Below, one piece after another: positions 9,631-17,540 of a stretch of DNA of 64,000 nt. A program made the translations under genes and the position numbers. This DNA is from Chitinophagaceae bacterium (lineage in GTDB: Bacteria > Bacteroidota > Bacteroidia > Chitinophagales > Chitinophagaceae). Numbering within the stretch: the first letter of the stretch is position 1; the number at the start of each line of letters is the position of its first letter. Under the pieces are notes generated by a model. That model was not told the DNA's origin. It saw only the letters and a program-made list of their open reading frames with translations, and made no database searches. The stretch lies in the NCBI GenBank assembly GCA_016720825.1, contig JADKJV010000011.1, forward strand, positions 107,909-171,908, given 5' to 3'.

Positions 9631-10401
9631 TCAGAGGGAAAAATCAATGCCGGTTGACAGGTTATACGTTGTACGGGGAGATGTGCCAGCAGGAAAACGA
9701 TCATGCAGGTAATTCCATTTAACAGATAAACCGAAGTGCCGGCTGATTTTTGATTTCAGCACAAGCTGGTTCAGTATCCGGTAATCACTGAATTTTTTAA
9801 ACAACGGCTGGAAAAAACTGGTGCTGATCACTTCAAAAGTGGCAGTGGGCGTCCAGGTAAAACTGATATAACTGCTGCTGCGGAGATCGTTGTGGTTAAC
9901 CTTGGGCGTTGTGCTTTCTTTTTCCCTTTCAAACATTACCAGGCTGGCTGCATATAAGCGGAACTTTGAATTTTTCACCAGTTTGAAACGGGGGCCGGTT
10001 CCAACCAGGAACCTCGAATCAATCTGTGTAACAGCATTATTCTGGAACTGCCCGAATACTTCCCAGCGGATGTGTTCACTCAGTTTGTAATTATACCTGA
10101 GGTGGAGAAACTGGTTGGACACCACTTCATCCTTTCCAACTTTAAGATAATTGAAGTCTGCCAGTATCAGCCATAGCCCCATGTCTCTGCTGGTTTTATA
10201 CTGCAGATGTACTTCCGCTTCGCCACCGAAAATCTGCTGCGTATTTTGTGTAAGGCTGACCGCCAGGCCGCCGCCACCCATCCAGCCCACGGTATCCGAT
10301 TGCATTCTGGAGGTTTCAATATTTACAATTTGTCCATTGACGGTGATGCCGGCTGTTGTAAGAATGACAAGCGCCAGGCAAAATAATTTAGTTGAACGCA
10401 T
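9631..10401 (-). CDS. DUF481-like outer-membrane beta-barrel protein
   Basis: A 256-aa protein with a signal peptide (MRSTKLFCLALVILTTAGITVNGQ). The rest alternates hydrophobic and polar residues with aromatic belts (NQFLHLRYNYKLSEHIRWEV; RFKLVKNSKFRLYAASLVMF; ending NLSTGIDFSL), typical of an outer-membrane barrel and similar to DUF481 family proteins. The final Phe-x-Leu is a usual barrel C-terminus. Function unknown. It follows the secreted 142-aa gene by 48 bases on the same strand and is convergent, 4 bases apart, with the hydrolase-like gene. Confidence 0.72.
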   Translation of the reverse strand: MRSTKLFCLALVILTTAGITVNGQIVNIETSRMQSDTVGWMGGGGLAVSLTQNTQQIFGGEAEVHLQYKTSRDMGLWLILADFNYLKVGKDEVVSNQFLHLRYNYKLSEHIRWEVFGQFQNNAVTQIDSRFLVGTGPRFKLVKNSKFRLYAASLVMFEREKESTTPKVNHNDLRSSSYISFTWTPTATFEVISTSFFQPLFKKFSDYRILNQLVLKSKISRHFGLSVKWNYLHDRFPAGTSPRTTYNLSTGIDFSL

Positions 10402-10449
10402 AGCAGTTAATTACCAGGATTAATCCCGGGATTAAAATTAATAATGGTT

Positions 10450-10878
10450 TTATTGGCTTACGCCGGCGAAATCCTGCTGGAACAATATGGGGAATAGTTT
10501 TTTAATCTTTTCCTTTTTATTGTCAGCCAGGTCTTCGTATTTTTTCTTGTACTTAAACAACGCATACATGGTCAGCGTACGCTGCTGGGCCTCCTTGACG
10601 GATTTTAACGTGGCGGCTTTGGTTTCATCATTCACATCGCCTTCATAAACCACCAGTACATTATCCGGCATTTTATCGTTGCCCATAAAAGTCCGCCAGA
10701 TTCTTTTATGCAGTTCGGTACCCAGCTCCCAGAAATTCACTTTGTATCCGTCAATAAAACATTGCTGGTCGGTCAGTACTTTAACGGTTACGGTTTTAAT
10801 AATGGGGGTATGCGCAGCTGCCACCGGAATGGTGGGGGCCGTTATCAGCAGTATGCAGCAGGTCAGCAGCCGGAGCAT
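10450..10878 (-). CDS. Secreted 142-aa protein of unknown function
   Basis: It begins with a signal peptide (MLRLLTCCILLITAPTIPVAAA) and continues with a strand-helix pattern (VTVKVLTDQQCFIDGYKVNF WELGTELHKRIW) then LVVYEGDVNDETKAATLKSV and a Lys-rich helical tail. The order (strand, IDG turn, helix, strand, helix) recalls the periplasmic domain of ExbD/TolR, but the usual membrane anchor is replaced by what looks like a cleavable signal, so I do not assign it. It sits between the ABC-F gene (46 bases) and the DUF481 barrel gene (48 bases), all minus strand. Confidence 0.6.
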   Translation of the reverse strand: MLRLLTCCILLITAPTIPVAAAHTPIIKTVTVKVLTDQQCFIDGYKVNFWELGTELHKRIWRTFMGNDKMPDNVLVVYEGDVNDETKAATLKSVKEAQQRTLTMYALFKYKKKYEDLADNKKEKIKKLFPILFQQDFAGVSQ

Positions 10879-10924
10879 AAGTTTTGTTTGTGGAAGAAAG
10901 ATACTAAATCCCGGGATCGGTTGA

Positions 10925-12808
10925 TCAGTTGGCTATTTCACTGAGTTCCAGCCAGCGGAGTTCTTTTTCATCCAGCAGGCGGGTGATCTCACCAATGCGG
11001 TGGGAGAGCTGCTCCAGTTCCGAAAAAGGCGCTTCACCGCTGTTGAGCTTTCTGGTGACCTCTTCTTTTTCACGGGAGAGCCTGCTGATTTCATCTTCCA
11101 GCAGCCCGAACTCCCTTTTCTCCTTGAAACTCATCTGTCTTTTTTCTGCTTTGGGAGTTGTTTCAGCCTTAGCGGCAGTATCACTGTTTTTTTCAGCGTA
11201 ATCCGTTTTTTGGGCTTCCGCTGCTTTGGCAATCCGGAACTGGGAATAGTTGCCTGGATAATCCCTGATCTCACCATCCCCTTCAAAAACAAAAACGTGA
11301 TCCACCAGTCTGTCCATAAAATAACGGTCATGCGATACACTCAGCAGGCAACCGGGGAATTCAGTCAGGAAATTCTCCAGCACTCCGAGGGTGGGCAGGT
11401 CAAGATCATTCGTGGGTTCATCCAGCACGAGGAAATTGGGGTTGCGGAATAAAATCGACAGCAGGTGCAGTCTTCTTTTTTCACCACCACTCAGTTTGCT
11501 GACGTAAGTATATTGCTTATCGGGTTCGAATAAGAACAGTTGGAGGAATTGCGCAGCACTCAGGCTGCCACCACTGGCCAGGGGAAAACTTTCAGCCATG
11601 GTTTTCACAAATTCAATCACCCGCATATCTTCTTTCAGGATGAGGCCCTGTTGGGAATAGTTACCGAATATCACCGTATCGCCTACATTCACTTTGCCGC
11701 TGTCGGCATGTTCAATTCCCTGCAGGATATTGATGAATGTGGATTTGCCGGCGCCGTTCTTTCCCACGATGCCGATCTTCTCACCTTTTTTGAAAGTATA
11801 ATCGAAGCCTTTGAGTATAACCGTATCGCCAAAACTTTTATATACTTTTTTCAGTTCGATTACTTTGCCGCCCAACCTGTTCATTTTCATGTCCAACTGC
11901 AGTTCTTCCTCGGCCATTTGTTTTTTAGCGGTTTTCTCCACCACATAAAAATTATCCTGACGGCTTTTGCTTTTTGTGGTACGGGCCTTGGGTTGCTTGC
12001 GCATCCATTCCAGTTCGCGGCGGTATAAATTACGGGCTTTGTCAATCGAGGAGGCTTCGTTTTCAGCACGGGCTGCTTTTTTCTCCAGGTAGTTGGCGTA
12101 ATCACCTTTGTAAACATGCATATCCTGTGCGTGCAGTTCCCAGATTTCATTGCAAACTGAATCGAGGAAATAGCGGTCGTGCGTTACCAGCAGCAGCGTG
12201 ATGTTTTCTTTATCGAGATAATGTTCCAGCCACTCCACCATATCTACGTCGAGGTGGTTGGTCGGTTCATCCATGATCAGCAACACATGTTTGTGTTCAA
12301 AGCCGATATCAATCAGCGTACGCGCCAGTGCCACTCTTTTTCGCTGGCCACCACTCAGCGTTTTCACTGACTGGTCGAGCTGGTGGATATTGAGTTTGCC
12401 AAGCACTTGTTTTACTTTGGCGTCAAAATCCCAGGCACCAAGTTCATCCATGCGGATGATGGCTTTGTTCAGCATTTCCGTATTGCCTGCTTCATTAGCC
12501 GCTTCATAATCCCGGATCGCTTTGATGAAAGTATGTTCGTGGAAGAAAATATTGTCGAGGATTGAAAGCTCCTCGCGGAACGCGGGTTCCTGTTCAAACA
12601 GCACCACATCCACTTCTTTATTGATCCAGCATTTGCCTTCATCCGGGGTTTCCTTGCCTGCCAGGATTCGCAGCAGGGTTGTTTTACCCGAGCCGTTGCG
12701 GGCAATGAGTGCTATTTTATCACCTTCTTCTATATTAAATGAAATGCCTTCAAAAAGAGGCTGGATACCGTAACTCTTGGTCAGCCCTTCCACCGATACA
12801 TAATGCAT
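10925..12808 (-). CDS. ABC-F family ATP-binding protein (Uup-like)
   Basis: A 627-aa soluble protein with two ABC ATPase domains and no membrane segments. First domain: Walker A RNGSGKTTLL (about 37-46), signature LSGGQRKRVALAR, Walker B LLIMDEPTNHLD. Second domain: Walker A GKNGAGKSTFINIL (about 345), signature LSGGEKRRLHLL, Walker B FLVLDEPTNDLD. A basic linker follows the first domain (KQPKARTTKSKSRQ). The C-terminus is a charged coiled coil (about 540-627), as in Uup. ABC-F proteins act on the ribosome or on DNA branch structures rather than in transport. A -7 box lies 4 bases before the ATG, which suggests a leaderless transcript. Confidence 0.92.
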   Translation of the reverse strand: MHYVSVEGLTKSYGIQPLFEGISFNIEEGDKIALIARNGSGKTTLLRILAGKETPDEGKCWINKEVDVVLFEQEPAFREELSILDNIFFHEHTFIKAIRDYEAANEAGNTEMLNKAIIRMDELGAWDFDAKVKQVLGKLNIHQLDQSVKTLSGGQRKRVALARTLIDIGFEHKHVLLIMDEPTNHLDVDMVEWLEHYLDKENITLLLVTHDRYFLDSVCNEIWELHAQDMHVYKGDYANYLEKKAARAENEASSIDKARNLYRRELEWMRKQPKARTTKSKSRQDNFYVVEKTAKKQMAEEELQLDMKMNRLGGKVIELKKVYKSFGDTVILKGFDYTFKKGEKIGIVGKNGAGKSTFINILQGIEHADSGKVNVGDTVIFGNYSQQGLILKEDMRVIEFVKTMAESFPLASGGSLSAAQFLQLFLFEPDKQYTYVSKLSGGEKRRLHLLSILFRNPNFLVLDEPTNDLDLPTLGVLENFLTEFPGCLLSVSHDRYFMDRLVDHVFVFEGDGEIRDYPGNYSQFRIAKAAEAQKTDYAEKNSDTAAKAETTPKAEKRQMSFKEKREFGLLEDEISRLSREKEEVTRKLNSGEAPFSELEQLSHRIGEITRLLDEKELRWLELSEIAN

Positions 12809-12812
12809 GCGG

Positions 12813-12820
12813 CAAAGATA
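12813..12820 (-). promoter_or_regulatory. -7 promoter element (TATCTTTG), possible leaderless start of the ABC-F gene
   Basis: The minus strand reads TATCTTTG, a full TAnnTTTG match, then CCGC and the ATG. In Bacteroidota the start site lies a few bases after this box, so transcription would begin at or next to the start codon. No -33 box is obvious. The same geometry occurs upstream of the sterol desaturase gene. Confidence 0.4.
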
Positions 12821-12823
12821 AAC

Positions 12824-13474
12824 CTATCGGGCCATCTGCCAGAGAAAGAGCGCAAGCAAAACGGTGAGCAGGAAAATGAGTACAGGCTGCCATTTATCCA
12901 GCCGGCCCCGCTTTCTTTTTTCCTGTTCGATGATTTGGAGCAGGTCGAGCATAGACTGGTCATGACCAGCCAGGTTTTGCAAAGCTTTGAAAACAGGTGC
13001 CGCGTGTGTATGGTCAAGCGGAGTAAGCGCTTTGGCAAGGATCAGGATAATCTCTTTGATGGTTGAAGGCTCCCTGAACTGGTGAAGCTGTTCAATATTT
13101 TCATCAGACAATAAATCCAGTATATATTCCTGTAAGCCGTGCTGGTCAAGGCGATGGATATCCAGCCGGGATACATAGCGTTCCAGCTCCAGGGAAAGTT
13201 TGAGTATGCTGACCGGAGTGACTGCTTCACCGGTTCTTTTATTGCCGGTGCTTTGCTGGTACCAGCGTTGCTGGAGGTAGATTTCTTTTTTATTCGGGTT
13301 CGACAGGGTGTCGTAAGCTTCCTGTATTTCCCGGAAGCGGGTAGCTGCGTACTGATCACCGGGATTTTTATCGGGGTGGGCAATCATCACCAGCCGCCGG
13401 TAAGCTTTTTTAATTTCAGCCAGGCTGGCAGAAGGCGGCAGTTCGAGTATCGCAAAATAATCGCGGAGCAGCAT
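12824..13474 (-). CDS. J-domain (DnaJ-like) protein with C-terminal membrane helix
   Basis: A 216-aa protein. Residues 3-70 form a J domain with the obligatory HPD (VMIAHPDKNPGD) and the helix IV stretch FREIQEAYDTLSNPNKKEIY. The middle is helical without Cys-rich or Gly/Phe-rich DnaJ regions. The last 25 residues are a hydrophobic helix (WQPVLIFLLTVLLALFLWQM), so it is probably a tail-anchored co-chaperone that recruits DnaK to the inner membrane. The gene is followed after 15 bases by the ABC-F gene on the same strand. Confidence 0.88.
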   Translation of the reverse strand: MLLRDYFAILELPPSASLAEIKKAYRRLVMIAHPDKNPGDQYAATRFREIQEAYDTLSNPNKKEIYLQQRWYQQSTGNKRTGEAVTPVSILKLSLELERYVSRLDIHRLDQHGLQEYILDLLSDENIEQLHQFREPSTIKEIILILAKALTPLDHTHAAPVFKALQNLAGHDQSMLDLLQIIEQEKRKRGRLDKWQPVLIFLLTVLLALFLWQMAR

Positions 13475-13617
13475 AATGTCCGCGAAGGTAGCCCTTCAGC
13501 TAAAAAAATGGAATGGTTTTCGCAGTTGTTTTACAACCAGTTTACATTTAAAACAGTCTTTGCTTCTGAATTAGCTGTATTTTTAAAGACCAGTTAATTC
13601 ATTTAAAACTATTCAAT

Positions 13618-14376
13618 ATGAAAAATATCAGAAACAGCCGGCGCGAATTTATCATTACAACCGGTAAAGCCGGTATTGCAGCAGGGCTATCCCTGGCTTC
13701 CATTCCTGCGCTGGCAAAAGTGACAGCTTCCGGGCACTTCACAGGTGCTGTGGAGGAAATCCCCTGGGCACAACAACCGCTTCCCTATGCCTATAATGCA
13801 CTAGAAACAATGATAGATGCCCTGACCATGGAAATCCATTATTCAAAACATGCATCTGCTTATGCCAAAAACCTGGCAGATGCTGCCAAAGCGGAAAATG
13901 TGGATACGGGAAAAATTTCACTCGTCACCATGCTGAGAAAAGTGTCCGGTTATTCTGCCAAAATGCGGAACAACGGCGGCGGTCAGTATAACCATGAATT
14001 TTTCTGGAAAAGCATGCGTGCGCCTTTATCAGACAATGGGCCTGCCGGTTCATTGCAAGCGAAAATTATCAAGGATTTTGGTTCATTGGAAGCATTCAAA
14101 ACCCAGTTTTCAGATGCGGGTAAAAACCGATTCGGCAGTGGCTGGGCATGGCTGGTTCTCGGCGCCGACTCAAAATTATCCATTGGCTCAACCCCCAACC
14201 AGGATAATCCGTTGATGGATGTATCTGAACTGAAAGGCACACCTTTACTCGGACTCGATGTCTGGGAACATGCATACTACCTGAAATACCAGAACCGTCG
14301 TGCTGATTATATCAATGCATGGTGGAGTGTGGTAAACTGGGACCAGGTGCAGAAGAGATGGGATGCTGCGAAATAA
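13618..14376 (+). CDS. Fe/Mn superoxide dismutase with Tat signal
   Basis: A 252-aa protein. The N-terminus has a twin-arginine motif (NSRREFIITTG) and a hydrophobic stretch ending in ASIPALAK, so export folded to the periplasm is likely. The SOD fold follows: alpha-helical part with metal-ligand His (MEIHYSKHASAY, about 73), second His (YNHEFFWKSM, about 126), then Asp and His in LDVWEHAYYLKY (about 214 and 218). The text NQDNPLM resembles Mn-type or cambialistic enzymes, but metal choice is not certain. It converts superoxide to peroxide and oxygen. It is followed by a strong terminator shared with the convergent dienelactone hydrolase gene. Confidence 0.93.
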   Translation: MKNIRNSRREFIITTGKAGIAAGLSLASIPALAKVTASGHFTGAVEEIPWAQQPLPYAYNALETMIDALTMEIHYSKHASAYAKNLADAAKAENVDTGKISLVTMLRKVSGYSAKMRNNGGGQYNHEFFWKSMRAPLSDNGPAGSLQAKIIKDFGSLEAFKTQFSDAGKNRFGSGWAWLVLGADSKLSIGSTPNQDNPLMDVSELKGTPLLGLDVWEHAYYLKYQNRRADYINAWWSVVNWDQVQKRWDAAK

Positions 14377-14396
14377 AAGGCGGGAAATAATAAAAT

Positions 14397-14443
14397 AAAA
14401 ACGCCATCCGACAATTCATTTGAAATTGAACGATGGCGTTTTT
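14397..14443. terminator. Bidirectional terminator between SOD and dienelactone hydrolase genes
   Basis: Stem AAAAACGCCATC (14397-14408) pairs with GATGGCGTTTTT (14432-14443) around a 23-base loop. A T-run on the plus strand and an A-run on the left arm let it work in both directions; the two flanking genes converge on it. Confidence 0.75.
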
Positions 14444-14534
14444 ATTTTTAGCTGTTCCGGATTGTACCGGAAGTTATGGGAAAAAAGTATATGAACTCCT
14501 GAGAAATATCAAAATTTGATGGAGAGCAAATTAG

Positions 14535-15383
14535 CTACAACTCCTTTTTAAAGAACTCAATCGTTCTTCCCCATGCCAGTTTTGCTGCTGCTTCATTATA
14601 CCGGGTAGGGGCTGTATCATTGTGAAATGCATGATTGGCGCCTTCATACATATATAATTCGTATCGGATATTATTCTTCTTCAACGCTTCTTCAAAAGCT
14701 GGAATACCTGCATTTACACGTTCATCCAGCTGGCCGTAATGCAATTGAAGGGCTGCTTTAATTTTTGACACATCTTCTGCAGATGGCTGCCTGCCATAAA
14801 AAGCAACTGCCGCTTTTAAAGATGGAACGTTCACGGCCAGGTTATTGGCCATGGCGCCGCCCCAGCAAAAACCAACACAGCCGGCTTTGCCGTTATAATC
14901 TTTGCGGGTGCTGAGGTATTCAAATACCCGGATAAAATTTTGGAGGCTGTCCTCCGCTTTCAGTTCCTGGAATTTTGTCCGCGCCTCATCTTCATTGGCC
15001 GGTGTACCGCCGAGCGGGGCAAGTGCATTGGGGGCAATGGCCAGGAATCCGGCTTTGGCAGCACGTCGGGTTACATCTTCAATATGTGCATTCAGTCCCC
15101 TGTTTTCATGTATTACAACAACGGCTGAATAAGGCTTATTCTCCAGCGGACGGGCTACATAAGCCTGCATCTCTCCGTTCACGCCGGCATAACTGATACG
15201 TTCCGTAAATAAGTCGTCCTGGGGTGTTACCGCAGCATGGGCATAGTTCACTTCCAGCATGGGTAAAAGCGTCATGGCAGCGGCTGTGCCTCCTGCGAGG
15301 ATTGCCAGTCTTTTGAGGAATTCCTGCCGGTTCAGGGGTTTATGTGTGTACTCATCGTACAGGTTGATAATACGCTGGTCCAT
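14535..15383 (-). CDS. Dienelactone hydrolase family protein, exported
   Basis: A 282-aa protein (ATG 15381-15383 chosen; an in-frame TTG lies 3 codons upstream). A hydrophobic signal follows a basic segment (FLKRLAILAGGTAAAMTLLP), ending near YAHAA. It resembles a Tat leader but only a single Arg (NRQEFLKR) is present. The dienelactone hydrolase fold shows the Cys nucleophile in GCVGFCWGGAMA (about 165-175), the Asp in YGQLDERV and the His in GANHAFHND. These enzymes hydrolyse lactones or esters; the natural substrate is unknown. A near-consensus TAACTTTA box lies about 20 bases upstream of the start. Confidence 0.87.
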   Translation of the reverse strand: MDQRIINLYDEYTHKPLNRQEFLKRLAILAGGTAAAMTLLPMLEVNYAHAAVTPQDDLFTERISYAGVNGEMQAYVARPLENKPYSAVVVIHENRGLNAHIEDVTRRAAKAGFLAIAPNALAPLGGTPANEDEARTKFQELKAEDSLQNFIRVFEYLSTRKDYNGKAGCVGFCWGGAMANNLAVNVPSLKAAVAFYGRQPSAEDVSKIKAALQLHYGQLDERVNAGIPAFEEALKKNNIRYELYMYEGANHAFHNDTAPTRYNEAAAKLAWGRTIEFFKKEL

Positions 15384-15537
15384 TTGTTTCAATTTTAGGT
15401 ATTAAAGTTAGTGCTGGATATGATTTTTTTTTAATTTATTTTGCAGGAGAATAACCCCCGGAAAATTTCCGGAGTCACAAATCGTTCTAATTTTTAATGC
15501 GGGATCGGTTACACCCTTTAGTACTAAAACCAGCCTC

Positions 15538-17346
15538 ATGCGAAAAAGCCTGCTTTCCATTATTACAACAATGTCTGTTCTCGCTTTGTTCTTTATTTCC
15601 TGCCAGCCTGATATAGATGATCCCAATCCACCCGTCAATCCCGGTAGTGGTAACCAGGTGAATGATAATATCATGGTTACTGCCGGTATCCGCGGGATTG
15701 TGATTAATGAGAACGGACAGCCCATGAGCGGTATCACCGTTACCAGCAGTACGTATACAACAACCACTGACCGCTATGGCATGTTCTATTTTAAGAATAT
15801 CAGCATGTCGAAAGCAAATGCGACTGTAAAAGTGGAGCAGACCGGTTACTTCACTGCGTTCAAAACATTCCCTGCAACGGTTGGACGTACACATACTGTC
15901 AGGTTAAGGTTGATTCCCAAAACAAGCGCCGGAAATTTTACAGCTTCATCAGGAGGTACAATTAATATTGGCGGCGGTGCGAAAATGGTAATGCCTGCCA
16001 GTGCTGTTACAGATGCATCCGGGAATGCCTATACCGGACAGGTGAATGTCGCCATGGCCTGGATCAATCCTGAATCAAGTATACTTCCCGAACTGGTGCC
16101 CGGTGATCTCCGTGGTATAACAACAGGCGGGGAAGAAAGAGGTTTGTCAACTTATGGTATGATTGGTGTTGAACTGACCAGTCCTTCCGGGCAGGTTTTG
16201 AAAATCGCTTCCGGCAAAACCGCGGAACTTACCTTCCCGGTGCCGGCCAGTCTTGCCGGTACTGCGCCCGCTACAATAGACTTATGGCATTTTGATGAAG
16301 CCACAGCACGCTGGAAACAGGACGGCACTGCCACTAAAACCGGAAATAATTATATCGCACAGGTAAGCCATTTTTCATTCTGGAATTGTGATGCACCTTA
16401 TCCGATGGTGAATTTTTGTGTAACGCTGGTGAATGCGAATGGTAATGCACCATTGATCAATGTACAGGTGAGGATCAAGAGACCCAATGGTACTTATGGA
16501 TATGGATGGACAGATTCATTAGGTAATGTTTGCGGTAAAGTCCCCAAAGGAGAGGCGCTGGTACTGGAAGCGATTGACCAATGCAATAATATTGTGTTTA
16601 CCCAGAATATCGGGCCATACAATACAGATTATACTTTAGGGCAGGTTGCCGTAGTAATTCCTCCTGCAAATTCTTTAACGATCACAGGTACGGTGGTTAA
16701 TTGCGCCAATGCAAACGTGACCAGCGGATATGCGATCGTTTATACTTCAGGTGCATACGGATATAATGTCCCTCTTACCAACGGAACTTTTTCTTTAACT
16801 ATTCTTCGTTGTAGTTCCTCTTCAGTCAACTTTACGGTGATTGGCGTGGATAATAATGCGGTACAGCAAAGCGTGCCGGTAAGCGGTACCGGTACCAGCG
16901 GTACCGTAAATGTGGGAACGATACAGGCCTGTGGTACTTCTTCGGCCCAGTATGTTGAATTAATCATCAATGGAACGCCTTACAATTTTGTTTCACCGCC
17001 CAGTACAATCACTGCAATTGATTCGTCGGCAATAATTATCAACCCGCCATACCAGACTGAGACTGATATTTCGGCAATCAGTTATGGGCTTGGCTCTAAT
17101 AGTTATTGTTTTATATCGTTTTTCCATAGCGGAGTACCGGGATTACTTCCCCTTGCGGGAATTAGTTTCTACATTGACCCGGTTGTCCAGGGATGGCTTA
17201 TTACCACTGTGAACCCCAAGGCCAACATTACCACCTTACAACCCATTGGCGGTTTTATTGAAGGAAGCACCAATGTGGTGATTAACTCCCCGACACTGGG
17301 GGGTGTTGTGAATGTGCAGTGTAATTTCAGGGTCAGAAGAAGTTGA
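15538..17346 (+). CDS. Lipoprotein with carboxypeptidase regulatory-like domain
   Basis: A 602-aa protein. The signal ends in a lipobox (ALFFISC, Cys about 22) followed by an Asp/Pro-rich spacer. Residues about 55-125 form a carboxypeptidase D regulatory-like beta domain (IRGIVINENGQPMSGITVTS and DRYGMFYFKNISMS). A ZU5-like stretch (GGAKMVMPASAVTDASG) and two more beta domains (residues about 295-365 and 385-465) follow. No catalytic residues are evident. It is probably a surface or outer-membrane lipoprotein of structural or binding type. A clear terminator follows. Confidence 0.75.
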   Translation: MRKSLLSIITTMSVLALFFISCQPDIDDPNPPVNPGSGNQVNDNIMVTAGIRGIVINENGQPMSGITVTSSTYTTTTDRYGMFYFKNISMSKANATVKVEQTGYFTAFKTFPATVGRTHTVRLRLIPKTSAGNFTASSGGTINIGGGAKMVMPASAVTDASGNAYTGQVNVAMAWINPESSILPELVPGDLRGITTGGEERGLSTYGMIGVELTSPSGQVLKIASGKTAELTFPVPASLAGTAPATIDLWHFDEATARWKQDGTATKTGNNYIAQVSHFSFWNCDAPYPMVNFCVTLVNANGNAPLINVQVRIKRPNGTYGYGWTDSLGNVCGKVPKGEALVLEAIDQCNNIVFTQNIGPYNTDYTLGQVAVVIPPANSLTITGTVVNCANANVTSGYAIVYTSGAYGYNVPLTNGTFSLTILRCSSSSVNFTVIGVDNNAVQQSVPVSGTGTSGTVNVGTIQACGTSSAQYVELIINGTPYNFVSPPSTITAIDSSAIIINPPYQTETDISAISYGLGSNSYCFISFFHSGVPGLLPLAGISFYIDPVVQGWLITTVNPKANITTLQPIGGFIEGSTNVVINSPTLGGVVNVQCNFRVRRS

Positions 17347-17365
17347 TTCTATATAATAATGTTAA

Positions 17366-17391
17366 AGGCTGCAGCTATGCAGCCTTTTTTT
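17366..17391 (+). terminator. Terminator of the carboxypeptidase-like-domain lipoprotein gene
   Basis: Perfect 8-bp stem AGGCTGCA / TGCAGCCT with loop GCTA, followed by a T-run at 17385-17391, 20 bases after the stop codon. Confidence 0.85.
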
Positions 17392-17540
17392 ATGCCCAAT
17401 ATGCAAGGTTTTGCTAAAATCCTGTTGCTGACAGGAATAGCTGCCACGGATGGCATAGTTATAGCGTCAAATGGTGGGAAAGGCAGAGTGTAAGAAGAAA
17501 ACCACAAAACCGATCCGTTCATCAAATAAAAAGTCAGACC

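Noticed and set aside
10450..10878. ExbD/TolR biopolymer transport protein
   Set aside because: Resemblance is limited to the periplasmic pattern; no membrane anchor and no ExbB/TolQ neighbour, so it was left as unknown.
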